The notes under the pieces were generated by a model, which was not told the origin of the DNA, searched no databases, and saw only the letters and a list, made by a program, of their open reading frames with translations. Below are positions 1 through 7,034 of a stretch of 22,687 bases of DNA, one piece after another (position 1 is the stretch's first letter; every line of letters begins with the position of its first letter). The translations under genes and the position numbers were made by a program. This DNA comes from Boseongicola sp. SB0675_bin_26 (GTDB taxonomy: Bacteria > Pseudomonadota > Alphaproteobacteria > Rhodobacterales > Rhodobacteraceae), in contig VYCX01000007.1 of NCBI GenBank assembly GCA_009843725.1, positions 1-22,687 on the forward strand, in the 5' to 3' direction.

Positions 1-24
1 GCCGCCGCCAGGCCTGGCGGCGGC
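1..24. repeat. Perfect GC-rich palindrome, possible terminator stem
   Basis: The first 24 bases are an exact inverted repeat, two 12-base halves built on GCCGCCGCCAGG, and would fold into a very stable hairpin. No T-run follows, so termination is only a guess. It may belong to a gene that ends just outside the window. Confidence 0.4.
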
Positions 25-162
25 GGTCCCGCCACAGGAATGAACCGGAGACGCGCCGGGACGCAAGGGACGGTTTTTCCACAGGAATCCGTGTCCAACT
101 TATCCACTGCCACCTCCCGGTCCCTTTCTGATTCTCGGAGCATACGAGGATGGTCCGGTAGT

Positions 163-294
163 GTGGCCCGGTTCGAACTGGGCGAGGGAGACGAGGCTGA
201 GCGACGCGAGGCCCGGTTGTTGAGACAGCGGGAGGTCAACAGCGCGATGGCGCAATTCCTGGCGCGGATCGCACCGGAGGCGGCGTGGCGGTGA
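163..294 (+). CDS. Small protein coupled to the caspase-like ORF
   Basis: This is a 43-residue reading frame from a GTG at 163, with a GAGGA-like site about 12 bases upstream; the frame is open from 40. The product is charged and probably helical (many E, R and A, with a run reading ERREARLLRQREV) and has no recognised domain. Its stop overlaps the GTG start of the next ORF at 285, which suggests translational coupling. I infer it is the small partner of the caspase-like protein. It is too short to be certain it is expressed, and the partner is broken. Confidence 0.4.
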   Translation: MARFELGEGDEAERREARLLRQREVNSAMAQFLARIAPEAAWR

Positions 295-638
295 AGGCAG
301 TCTTTGTCGGGATCGACAGATATCTGGATCCCGCAATTCCGGAGCTGAGCGGCGCGCGGCGGGATGCCATGGCGCTTTGGGCGCTGTTCACCGACACCAT
401 TGAGGGGCTGGCCGCAAGGCGTCTGGTCGATGAGGAGGCAACGCACAGCCAAGTCTCGGACGCCATCCTCGGTACGTTGGAAGATGCGCAAGCGGACGAA
501 TTGATCGTCATCATTTTCGCCGGCCACGGTTCACCGGACGGACGCCTGCTGCTCTCCGATACCGACGCGACGGATCTTGGGAACCACCAAAATCTCCGGG
601 GTCAATCTGCTGCTGGCATGTTGGAGCGCCTCCTGTAA
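285..638 (+). pseudogene. Caspase-like (peptidase C14) protein, N-terminal fragment
   Basis: The GTG-started product has the N-terminal half of a bacterial caspase-family fold. An opening beta strand (KAVFVGIDRY) is followed by the ARRDAMALWALF helix, a DELIVIIFAGHG strand and loop carrying the expected catalytic histidine, and LLLSDTDATDL. In intact family members a further strand with the catalytic cysteine (D-x-C-x-S-G) follows. Here the similarity stops near base 590, and the last roughly 17 residues before the TAA at 636 look unrelated. The cysteine half and any effector domains are missing, so no protease activity is expected. The start overlaps the end of the small upstream ORF. I am fairly sure of the family from the GHG loop and N-terminal pattern. 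The truncation is inferred from the missing cysteine half. Confidence 0.6.
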
Positions 639-647
639 CCTTGTTGC

Positions 648-1298
648 ATGACGGATGCCCGGACAGCGCCGGAGACGGGATCGGTTCTTCTGCAGCTGAA
701 GGTCAGGCTGCCTGGGATCAGCCCCATGATCTGGCGGCACGTTCTTGTGCCGGACGCCATGTCGCTGCACGAGCTTCACGGCGTGCTCCAGGTGGCGATG
801 GGATGGGAAGCGATCCTCCTCTTTCAGTTCAGCGTCCGGGGCGTCGTGTACGCCGGGCCATGTCTGCACGGCCAGCCAGTGGACGTTCCCCTTTCGGATT
901 TCCGGTTTCGCAGGAACGCGAAGTTTCGTTACGTCTACGACATGGGGTGCTGGTGGGAGCACGAGCTGAGGGTCGAGGATCGCATGTCCGCCGCGTCCGC
1001 CAAGCGGCATCCGGTGTGCATCGGCGGCTCGGGCGCCTGTCCCCCGGAGGACTTTCGTGAGCAGCTTTCTCAAGGGATGCCTCCCAGCCTTGACCGGAAT
1101 GGCAGGCTCGCCCACTCGTTCCGCCAGAAAATTATGTGTTTCAGCCAATTTGACGGATCGGACTGCGGCATCGCCAAGGCTGCTCGCCAGATAGGTGCAG
1201 ATCGCGCAGGCCACACTGACGATCAACTCGGCCTAGGGCGTGTCAACTTGCTGCCCTTCCAAACCGTGACGGGCATTATTGGACGCATAGCTCCATAA
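648..1298 (+). pseudogene. Plasmid pRiA4b ORF-3-like protein, C-terminally truncated
   Basis: Residues 1 to about 135 match the pRiA4b ORF-3 family (PF07929). The pattern is LQLKVRLPGISPMIWR, then a helix SLHELHGVLQVAMGW, a short beta region, FRYVYDMGCWWEHEL in the place of the family's Y-x-Y-D-x-G-x-x-W-E-H, and a CIGGSGACPPED loop. Family members usually continue with a GG-x-x-G-Y segment after CPPED. Here the sequence changes character at about base 1055 and the frame runs on to 1298 through DNA that, on the other strand, is the tail of an AbiJ-like gene. I read this as a fusion at a deletion junction. The biochemical role of the family is not established; members are often on plasmids and in mobile regions. 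No good ribosome-binding site is visible before 648. Confidence 0.6.
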
Positions 1299-1952
1299 CT
1301 TCTCGGCGGCGGAGTCCAGCGGCTTCGGCAGATCAAGGCGCTTGGCAAGCGCCCCGAAGGTGGATGAGTCCGCCATGACATCCCGCGCCGTCGCTTCCAT
1401 CGCAGCACACGCATGCTGGATCGCCCCAGTCACATCCGGCTCCGGCCTTCGCGAAATGTCACGCAGCGCTTCATGGATTTCGCGAGCGGCGGCACTGCGC
1501 CCTGTCCGCTCAAGGATTTCCACGGCCTCTTGGGTCGCGCCGAAAAAAGCCTCTGAGCCACGATAGACGATCTGACCGCCGTCCATTTGCCAGCCGATTC
1601 CATTCTCTACAAAGAACTGGTTGAGCCGGTCGTCGAGCCTGTCTGCAGCACTGTCGTTGAACCTTTGCGCGAGCGCCCCATGGAACGCTTCGGCAAGGTC
1701 ATGGACCTTGTACCAAGGACAGTCGGCAACAAGCCCGACGACTTCGTCCCGGATGTTGGGGCCCTCGGACCAGTTGTCCGGGTCAGGCGGAACGAGCGAC
1801 ACCTGACAGATGATCCGGCGCATGGCGGACGGGCTCATGCCGATGTCCCGCCCGATCAACGGGATCGCGTGGCGCAGGTTTTCGGGTGCGTCCTCCTGAA
1901 CGGTGATCGCCGCACCCGCTCCGCGGCAGCCATGCCGGTCCGGGAATCGATC
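1130..1952 (-). pseudogene. Abortive-infection AbiJ-like (AbiJ_NTD4/HEPN) protein, broken
   Basis: The uninterrupted part runs from a weak TTG at 1859 to a TAG at 1233-1235. It contains MSPSAMRRIICQVSLVPPDP and DNWSEGPN, a middle segment typical of the AbiJ_NTD4 family, and a C-terminal HEPN-like helix set ending in LWSYASNNARHGLEG. In the same frame upstream, about 30 more family-like residues are readable (a DRFPDRHG motif, then ITVQEDAPENLRHAIP) up to about 1952, but there is no ATG, GTG or TTG where the protein should begin. In the same frame after the TAG the family-like C-terminus resumes with AELIVSVACAICTYLA before running into the pRiA4b junction near 1130. The gene therefore has three defects: lost start, nonsense codon and lost end. 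In the intact family, phage-triggered HEPN ribonuclease activity is the proposed role; here I expect no function. Confidence 0.65.
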
Positions 1953-1970
1953 TGCCGTTCCGCCTTTTCC

Positions 1971-3188
1971 CTACGCCATCGGCACGGTCCGCAAATGCGC
2001 ATCGATCGCCCTGACCGCATCCGCGGCCAGCGGCAGGTTCCCCTTCTCGGCCTGCCAGTGCTCGTGGAAGCGCGTGACGGTTTCGCGCGCGGTTCCCAGA
2101 ACCAGCGTCTCGGAAAGGCCGGCATTCGCGGCCAGGTGCGACAGCTCGTCCTTCGAGAATCCGGAGAACTTCCTGGTGCGGCTAAATTTGAGTGCCGCCT
2201 TGTCGTCCTCGATACAGGCAATCGTCGAGACGAAATCGTAGCAGGGCGCGAGCGCGGCATGCCTGCGATCCGGATAGATCAGCGACCAGTTCTTGAGGTG
2301 CATGTCGGCATTGCCGATCAGCACGTTGAAGGTCAACCGCCGGACAAACTCGGCGATGTCCTCCTCGTCGCATTCAGCGGCGAGAACCTGCGCGATGTTG
2401 CGCTGGCTTGCCTTCTCGTACTTGTCCCTGGGATGGACGCGAAAGACCTGCGCGAAGTCCTCGATGTGGACAGAGGTGCCGTCCCCGAGACGATCGAAGC
2501 GCTCGACGGCCAGCGCCTGGCCTCCAACCTTGTCCATGCCCTCGGGCAGGTTGCCGATCTCGGCGACATCGATCAGCCTGATCGGCGGGACATCCATGCC
2601 GCACAGGCGCGCGAGCGTCATCATCGAGAACTCGTTCTCGGGGACGGCATCGAACCCTTGCGCCGGCAGCTTGACGATCCAGGAGCCGCCAACCCCCTTG
2701 GCCGGAATTGCGAGGCCGCCTTGCCTGTCCCGCAAGGCCGAGAACTTCAACTGAACGCCGGCCAGCGAGAACCGCAGCGCCTGATCGCGGTGCCCTTCAT
2801 GACGGTCGTCGCCTTCATCAGCATCATGAGGCCAGGCCTCGCCATCGGCCGGCCGAATGGTGACCGCACCGGGAAGGTCCTCGCCGAGAACCCAGAGGAG
2901 GAAGAATTCACGGACGGGCTTCACGCCCGCGCGCTCAGCCAGGTAGTCCCGCATGCGACCTTCGGGCAGGAGATTGGAGAAGAACGGCAGCAAGCGCATG
3001 TTCTGCGTGCCGAAATCGGTCGTCAGTTCACCAAGCTCGTTCTTGAAGCCGAGGCTCAGAACCGGCCTGCCCGCATCCGCAACATACGCGTCGGAAAAGG
3101 CAAAGAGAGTGATGTCACCACTGACCCGCGTCAGCGTTCCTGTCGGCTCTCCATGGAGCAGGACTTCCAGGACACTGACATCAGCCAT
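1971..3188 (-). CDS. hipA: HipA-family serine/threonine kinase toxin
   Basis: HipA toxins are kinases that phosphorylate a translation factor or tRNA synthetase and stop growth until relieved by HipB. The product of about 405 residues shows the family layout. An N-terminal lobe ends in NLLPEGRMR. The SLAGVQLKFS loop (Ser141) corresponds to the E. coli autophosphorylated serine segment. Next come ERFDR, then the catalytic loop NVLIGNADMHLKNWSL (Asp295 and Asn300), and CYDFVST with the metal-binding Asp318. All key residues are present, so it looks active. I chose the ATG at 3188, which overlaps the hipB stop and has GGTGA five bases upstream; an in-frame ATG at 3200 is possible. It ends with TAG, and an AbiJ remnant begins about 20 bases further on. 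Cotranscribed with hipB. Confidence 0.92.
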   Translation of the reverse strand: MADVSVLEVLLHGEPTGTLTRVSGDITLFAFSDAYVADAGRPVLSLGFKNELGELTTDFGTQNMRLLPFFSNLLPEGRMRDYLAERAGVKPVREFFLLWVLGEDLPGAVTIRPADGEAWPHDADEGDDRHEGHRDQALRFSLAGVQLKFSALRDRQGGLAIPAKGVGGSWIVKLPAQGFDAVPENEFSMMTLARLCGMDVPPIRLIDVAEIGNLPEGMDKVGGQALAVERFDRLGDGTSVHIEDFAQVFRVHPRDKYEKASQRNIAQVLAAECDEEDIAEFVRRLTFNVLIGNADMHLKNWSLIYPDRRHAALAPCYDFVSTIACIEDDKAALKFSRTRKFSGFSKDELSHLAANAGLSETLVLGTARETVTRFHEHWQAEKGNLPLAADAVRAIDAHLRTVPMA

Positions 3189-3780
3189 GATCGTCACCAT
3201 CCAGGCGGTAGGCCGGACGCGGCACGGACGGGGCGGATGCTCCCGCCCTATGGGCCAGCGCGTTGCGCAACAGGCCCAGCCGGCTCTGCGCCTGCTCGAC
3301 CGCTTCCAGGTTGCGCGAACCGGTCAGGAACTCCTGCATCGCCGCCGACGCTTCCTGCAAGTGAACAAGATCATCAGCTGACAGCTTGAAGTGCATCAGC
3401 TCGCGTGTCCGGCGCTGCAACTCCTGAACGGCAATCTCGGAGCGCGTTTCACGGGGAAGCTCCGCTATCCGGTCTCCAAGGCGCTGCAACATGTTCGCCG
3501 CCTTGCGCGCGCCCTGAACGTCACGCTGACCAGCATCGTCACCGCGGGTGATCGCCCTAACGGCAGGCAGCTTCCTGCGCGGTACCAGCGTCAGCTCGAG
3601 ATCAAGGACACGGGCAAGCTCGACCAGGCTGGAAAGCCTCAGGTCGACCGCCCCGTTCTCGATCCTGGAGATGTGGCTCTGTGGAACTCCCGTCTTCGCA
3701 CCGAGCGCACGCTGAGAAAGCCCCTTGCGTTCCCGCGCGGCTTTCAGCGACCCTGCGATGTGCTCCGTTGAATAACCCAT
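3181..3780 (-). CDS. hipB: HipB-like XRE antitoxin with long C-terminal extension
   Basis: The first about 65 residues form a helix-turn-helix of the XRE/Cro type (SLKAARERKGLSQRALGAKT, then VPQSHISRIENGAVDLR), as expected for a DNA-binding antitoxin that autoregulates the operon and holds HipA inactive. E. coli HipB is about 88 residues; this protein has 199. The extra roughly 125 residues are helical and charged, with no domain I recognise. They could form a dimerisation or toxin-neutralising module. Its stop lies inside the start of hipA (an 8-base overlap with the ATG at 3188), the usual coupled antitoxin-toxin order. The ATG at 3780 has only a weak A-rich ribosome-binding site. Confidence 0.85.
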   Translation of the reverse strand: MGYSTEHIAGSLKAARERKGLSQRALGAKTGVPQSHISRIENGAVDLRLSSLVELARVLDLELTLVPRRKLPAVRAITRGDDAGQRDVQGARKAANMLQRLGDRIAELPRETRSEIAVQELQRRTRELMHFKLSADDLVHLQEASAAMQEFLTGSRNLEAVEQAQSRLGLLRNALAHRAGASAPSVPRPAYRLDGDDHG

Positions 3781-3839
3781 GATCTATCTTTTCACATCTC
3801 TAAGGCTTTATGATATATATAAATAGATCAAACATTCAA
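3778..3839 (-). promoter_or_regulatory. Putative hipBA promoter with inverted-repeat operator
   Basis: Upstream of hipB the DNA turns AT-rich. On the minus strand, TTGAAT (3834-3839) and TATCAT (3810-3815) are 18 bases apart and could be -35 and -10 boxes. An exact 8-base inverted repeat, TGATCTAT at 3780-3787 and ATAGATCA at 3823-3830, places one arm at the hipB start codon and the other between the promoter boxes. That suits autorepression by a HipB dimer pair. The arms differ from the E. coli HipB operator, so the binding claim is inferred. Confidence 0.5.
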
Positions 3840-3884
3840 GGTCACTTCACGAATTGAAGCAGAACTCTATATCATCTAGAAAAA

Positions 3885-3904
3885 CGATATGCTTTTATAT
3901 ATCG
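3885..3904. repeat. Short inverted repeat in AT-rich hipBA upstream DNA
   Basis: CGATAT and ATATCG are separated by 8 bases within the AT-rich stretch at 3781-3910, whose base composition is very unlike the rest of the window. It could be a second operator or chance in AT-rich DNA. Confidence 0.25.
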
Positions 3905-3942
3905 AATGCACGGAACAGTCGCAAGCTGAGCAATTGAGACGA

Positions 3943-4008
3943 GTTTCGGCCTGAAGCTGTCCGCTGACCGATCGTCTGTTGGGCGGGTCACGATACAAGG
4001 AGACACCC
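3943..4008 (-). repeat. Inverted copy of the tnpA-tnpR intergenic (res-like) region
   Basis: Read on the minus strand, these 66 bases match 4291-4356 at 53 of 66 positions by eye. The match includes an exact 14-base start GGGTGTCTCCTTGT and a 32-base end matching at 28 positions. The true copy lies between the divergent tnpA and tnpR remnants, where Tn3 elements keep their res site. This second copy has no tnpA start attached, so it is a partial duplicate or comes from a related, lost element. Confidence 0.6.
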
Positions 4009-4109
4009 GTCCATCGAAGATTGAGACGAACAAAGGCTTGATCTGGAACTCGGTTCTGCCATCCGTGTCGTCGGGAAGACGCGCGGTGATTGCGGCAACC
4101 GGCCCGGAA

Positions 4110-4287
4110 AGCGAAACGCGCAGAGCTGCAGCGCGAAACCCAGCTGGCTCTCCGACCATCCTCGCCCGTGCACGCGCTCGACATCATCGTCTGCCAGCGT
4201 GCAGTGCTTCAGCAGGGAGGTCTCGTCCGTAGGCAAGTCGAAAAGGCGGGTGCGCTGGCGCTCGGCCAGAATGTTGCGCCTTGGCAA
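4110..4287 (-). pseudogene. tnpA: Tn3-family transposase TnpA, N-terminal fragment
   Basis: About 60 residues from a TTG at 4287 match the N-terminal DUF4158 region of Tn3-family transposases: a PRR start, then ERQRTRLFDLP, LLKHCTLADDD and LGFALQLCAFRFPGR. Intact Tn3 transposases are close to 1000 residues with a DDE catalytic domain. Here the similarity ends near 4110 and the rest of the gene is absent. It points away from the resolvase remnant, with about 160 bases between them, which is the divergent Tn3-type arrangement. Non-functional relic. Confidence 0.75.
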
Positions 4288-4290
4288 CTT

Positions 4291-4356
4291 GGGTGTCTCC
4301 TTGTGTTGCGACGTGTCCGATAGCCGATCGTTCAGCGGACGGCTTCTAGCCGAAAC
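4291..4356 (+). repeat. tnpA-tnpR intergenic segment, candidate res subsite region
   Basis: This 66-base segment sits between the divergent tnpA and tnpR remnants, where the resolvase binding site (res) of Tn3-type elements lies. It is repeated in inverted orientation at 3943-4008. The best-conserved core is 4325-4356, beginning CGATCG and ending GCCGAAAC. Its assignment as res rests on position, not on recognised subsites. Confidence 0.5.
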
Positions 4357-4446
4357 AGCCCGCCCCGCGAAACAAGGCCGGAACGTGTCTCAATGGACTG
4401 GCAAGATGAATGTCGCAATGACGGGGCCCTTTTCGTACGGCCGGCC

Positions 4447-4925
4447 ATGCCGATCAGGATCGGATACGTCCGCTGCTCGAACCATGCACAGGATCTCGAG
4501 GCGCGGCAGAAGGCCCTGCTCGGACTGGGCGTGGCCGAGAACCGGATCTGCACGGACCACGGGCTGACCGGAACCGGACGGGACAGGCCCGGCCTCGCGC
4601 AGGTGTTGGCCGCCCTTCGCGAGGGCGACACGCTGGTCGTGTCGAAGCTGGACCGCCTGGCCCGCTCCGTTCCGGATGCGCGTGACATTGCCAAGGAGCT
4701 CGAGCGGAAGGGCGTGACGCTCGCTCTCGGCACGGCCGTCCACGACCCCTCCGAATTGATGGATCGGATGTTCGTCAACATAGTCGTCACCTTCGCGGAG
4801 TTCGAGGCCGACCCGTCAGGATGCGCACCCGCGAGGGCATGGCGATCGCCAGGGCCAAGGGAAAGCTGCGGGGAAGAAGCCGAAACTGTCAGAAAGGCAA
4901 AGGAAAGAGGTCTGGCGGACGCATG
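4447..4925 (+). pseudogene. tnpR: Tn3-type serine resolvase TnpR, frameshifted and truncated
   Basis: Resolvases cut and rejoin DNA at res through an active-site serine. From the ATG at 4447 the catalytic domain is readable: IGYVRCSNHAQDLEARQKAL (nucleophile Ser11), then VSKLDRLARS and MFVNIVVTFAEFEAD. After EAD (about 4812) one base is missing relative to the expected LIRMRTREG, so the frame shifts to read MRTREGMAIARAKGKLRG. Near 4873 a second single-base loss shifts it again, into KKPKLSERQRKE and VWRTHD. Similarity ends at about 4925, before the C-terminal helix-turn-helix that contacts res. The in-frame ORF therefore ends in about 35 unrelated residues. The gene is dead; the pieces show its ancestry clearly. 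Confidence 0.8.
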
Positions 4926-5885
4926 ACGCCGTTCGGGGATGCTCCGAGTGGAACAGCGAACTGGCAACATCTCAGCGACGAGGAGACGGAAGACGGCGAC
5001 GTCTCGATCTGGAAAGAGTCCGACGCCGCCCCGGACAGCGGTCCCTCATTCTCACTCGCTTGCGTGATTACGGATGTCTTGCACCGGCATCTGGAATCAA
5101 GGAAACTGGAATCGGCGAGCATTCTCGAATTCTTCGACCTTCTGGACGAGACCGCTACCGTACTCGGGGCGCACACTCGGCTGCTCTCGCCTTCGGAAGA
5201 ACGCCCCCTTGCCCGATGTTGCCTGATCCTGGCGGTCTTCGAAACCATCCGCCGCAGCGGCAGGGCGCAACTCCCGGGGTTTCCGGAGGTCAACGTGCCC
5301 GGCGATGCCGAAAGCCTGTTGGGAGCGGTTCCGCAGCCATGGGCCGGTGACGAGGCAGAGCTCGCCATCTCGTTCAAGCGTCGCCATGCGGATTGGTACG
5401 GAGCAAAGGCCGCCCTGAATCCGAAATCCGAAGGCTCACGGGATGTTGGCGGTGCCGATGGCGATCTCGTTGTCAACGGATGCCTTCGGGATATCAAGAC
5501 AACATTGAAGAAGAGGGCCGAGGGGACCTGGCTCTATCAACTGCTCGGCTACGTCCTGCCGGATTGCGATGACAGGCACGCGATTGATCACGTGGGTCCT
5601 CAGTTTCCCAGGCAAGCTGCTTCTGTACACTGGCCTCTCCAGGAATTGGCTGACGAGCTCTCCGGAACGCCGGATGTCTCCATCGCGGCCATGCGCCAAG
5701 AAATTCGCGACCTGCTCCGAAAGCCGCCGCCGCCTCCGAGCCGCTTGCGGAACGCTGACGGGCGAAGGAAACGCCTCAATGCGCCGAAAGAAGAGGTGAA
5801 CCACGCGAAAACGGCCATTCAGGCGCTCGCCATGCCGCACCTGCAGCGCATCACCCGGTCCAGGACGCGGCTCTGGTCACCGGAT
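4923..5885 (+). CDS. Hypothetical protein with PD-(D/E)XK-like motif, no clear end
   Basis: The ATG at 4923 follows GGAAAGAGG by about 12 bases and lies exactly where resolvase similarity ends. The product begins with an acidic stretch (SDEETEDGDVSIWKESDA), then a helical region with VITDVLHRHLE and LLDETATVL. At about residues 178-195 GADGDLVVNGCLRDIKTT resembles the D...(D/E)-x-K core of PD-(D/E)XK nuclease-fold proteins, and is followed by TWLYQLLGYVLPD and a WPLQEL strand. I recall this pattern from uncharacterised bacterial proteins; a nuclease role is inferred only. The frame stays open to 6269, but beyond 5885 it lies antisense to the solute-binding protein gene. The true stop was probably lost by a frameshift or junction between about 5710 and 5885 (a shift near the proline run at 5720 would end it by 5760). 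Confidence 0.55.
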
Positions 5886-7034
5886 TCACTGTCGGGTCAG
5901 CCACCTGTCGAAACGGACCTTGATCCGGTCATGGAGACTGGCATACCACTCGGTGTCCTTCAGGATCGCGGTGCCAAAGTGCACCGGATAGGTCGGGAGG
6001 TGCTGGCGGATGTCCATGCCAGTCTCGGCGTGGGTCGACACGAGTTTCATCGACGACCGTCGCGCTGGACCGTAGGGGATGTACTTCGTCTGGTCCGCGA
6101 GCGGTTGCGTGCCGGTTGCGAACCGGATGAACTCCAGAGCCTCGTCGAGATTCCGCGTTCCCTTGGGAATTCCCCACGCCCCGAGTTCGTAGATCTGAGC
6201 GTCCCAGATGATCTCGACCGGATGGCCCTGAATGACCGCGGCGTCGAATGCTCTTCCATTGTATACTGACGCCATTGTCACTTCGCCGCTCACAAGCAGC
6301 TCCAACGGCGTGCTCACCGAAGTCCACCACCGCACATGCTCCCGAATGTCTTCGAGCCTCTCGAAGGCAAGCCACAGTCCCCGCCTGGTGCTCAACGACT
6401 GGTAAAGATCTTCGCGTGGCACCCCGTATGATCTGAGCGCCCATTCCAGGTTCGCTTCAGGACCCTTCTGCAGGCTCCGCGCCCCGGGGAACCGCTCCAG
6501 ATCAAAGAGATCCTCGATCCGGGTCGGCCGGTCGCCAGGAAATGCATCGCGATTGTAGGCAATGATCATGGCATAGACGATCTGCGAGACCCCGCACTCG
6601 GTCAATGCACCGTCAATGAAGTCCTGTTCGGCCTGCGTTCCATCGGGAGCGGGGGGAAGAATCCCGTGATCGATCCGCTCAAGCAGCCCTTGCTTGCAGG
6701 CAGCGCGATTGTCGGCCATGGTCATGTCGACAAGGTCCCACCCGTTCGTCTCGCTGTTGCCGACTTGACGGCGAAGTTCCGCAAGCCCTCCGTCGTACCT
6801 GTCTATGTTTATGTCGATCCCGGACATCTTCGTGAACGGCTCGAAATACGCCTTTTCCTGGCTGTATTGATAGGGGCCGCCCCAGGTCGCCACGGTGATG
6901 GCACGTCCGGTGGACCCGTCAGCCGACGGGCCGGCTTCCGCATTCGACCAGGACATGACAATGCAGAGTGCTGAAATCGCGGCCCGAACCGGACCCGACT
7001 GCATCTGCCTTGCAACCTTCAGGAGATCAGGCAC
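5886..7034 (-). CDS. Periplasmic solute-binding protein, PotD-like
   Basis: The 382-residue product is an extracellular solute-binding protein of the spermidine/putrescine (SBP_bac_8) type, which captures a ligand in the periplasm. A signal peptide ends near NAEA. The mature part opens with ITVATWGGPYQYSQEKAYFE, followed by LVDMTMADN, VYAMIIAYNRDAFPG and LLVSGEVTMASVYNGRAF, all typical of the family. The GTG at 7034 overlaps the ClC stop codon and has GAGGAG about 8 bases upstream; an ATG at 7004 would give a cleaner signal peptide. No permease or ATPase gene lies beside it. The gene ends at a rearranged region, so transporter genes may have been lost. The ligand cannot be told from sequence; polyamine-like cations are the family default. 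Confidence 0.85.
   Translation of the reverse strand: MPDLLKVARQMQSGPVRAAISALCIVMSWSNAEAGPSADGSTGRAITVATWGGPYQYSQEKAYFEPFTKMSGIDINIDRYDGGLAELRRQVGNSETNGWDLVDMTMADNRAACKQGLLERIDHGILPPAPDGTQAEQDFIDGALTECGVSQIVYAMIIAYNRDAFPGDRPTRIEDLFDLERFPGARSLQKGPEANLEWALRSYGVPREDLYQSLSTRRGLWLAFERLEDIREHVRWWTSVSTPLELLVSGEVTMASVYNGRAFDAAVIQGHPVEIIWDAQIYELGAWGIPKGTRNLDEALEFIRFATGTQPLADQTKYIPYGPARRSSMKLVSTHAETGMDIRQHLPTYPVHFGTAILKDTEWYASLHDRIKVRFDRWLTRQ

Noticed and set aside
1587..3389. 600-codon plus-strand frame
   Set aside because: It is antisense to hipA, hipB and the AbiJ remnant, all of which have clear family motifs.
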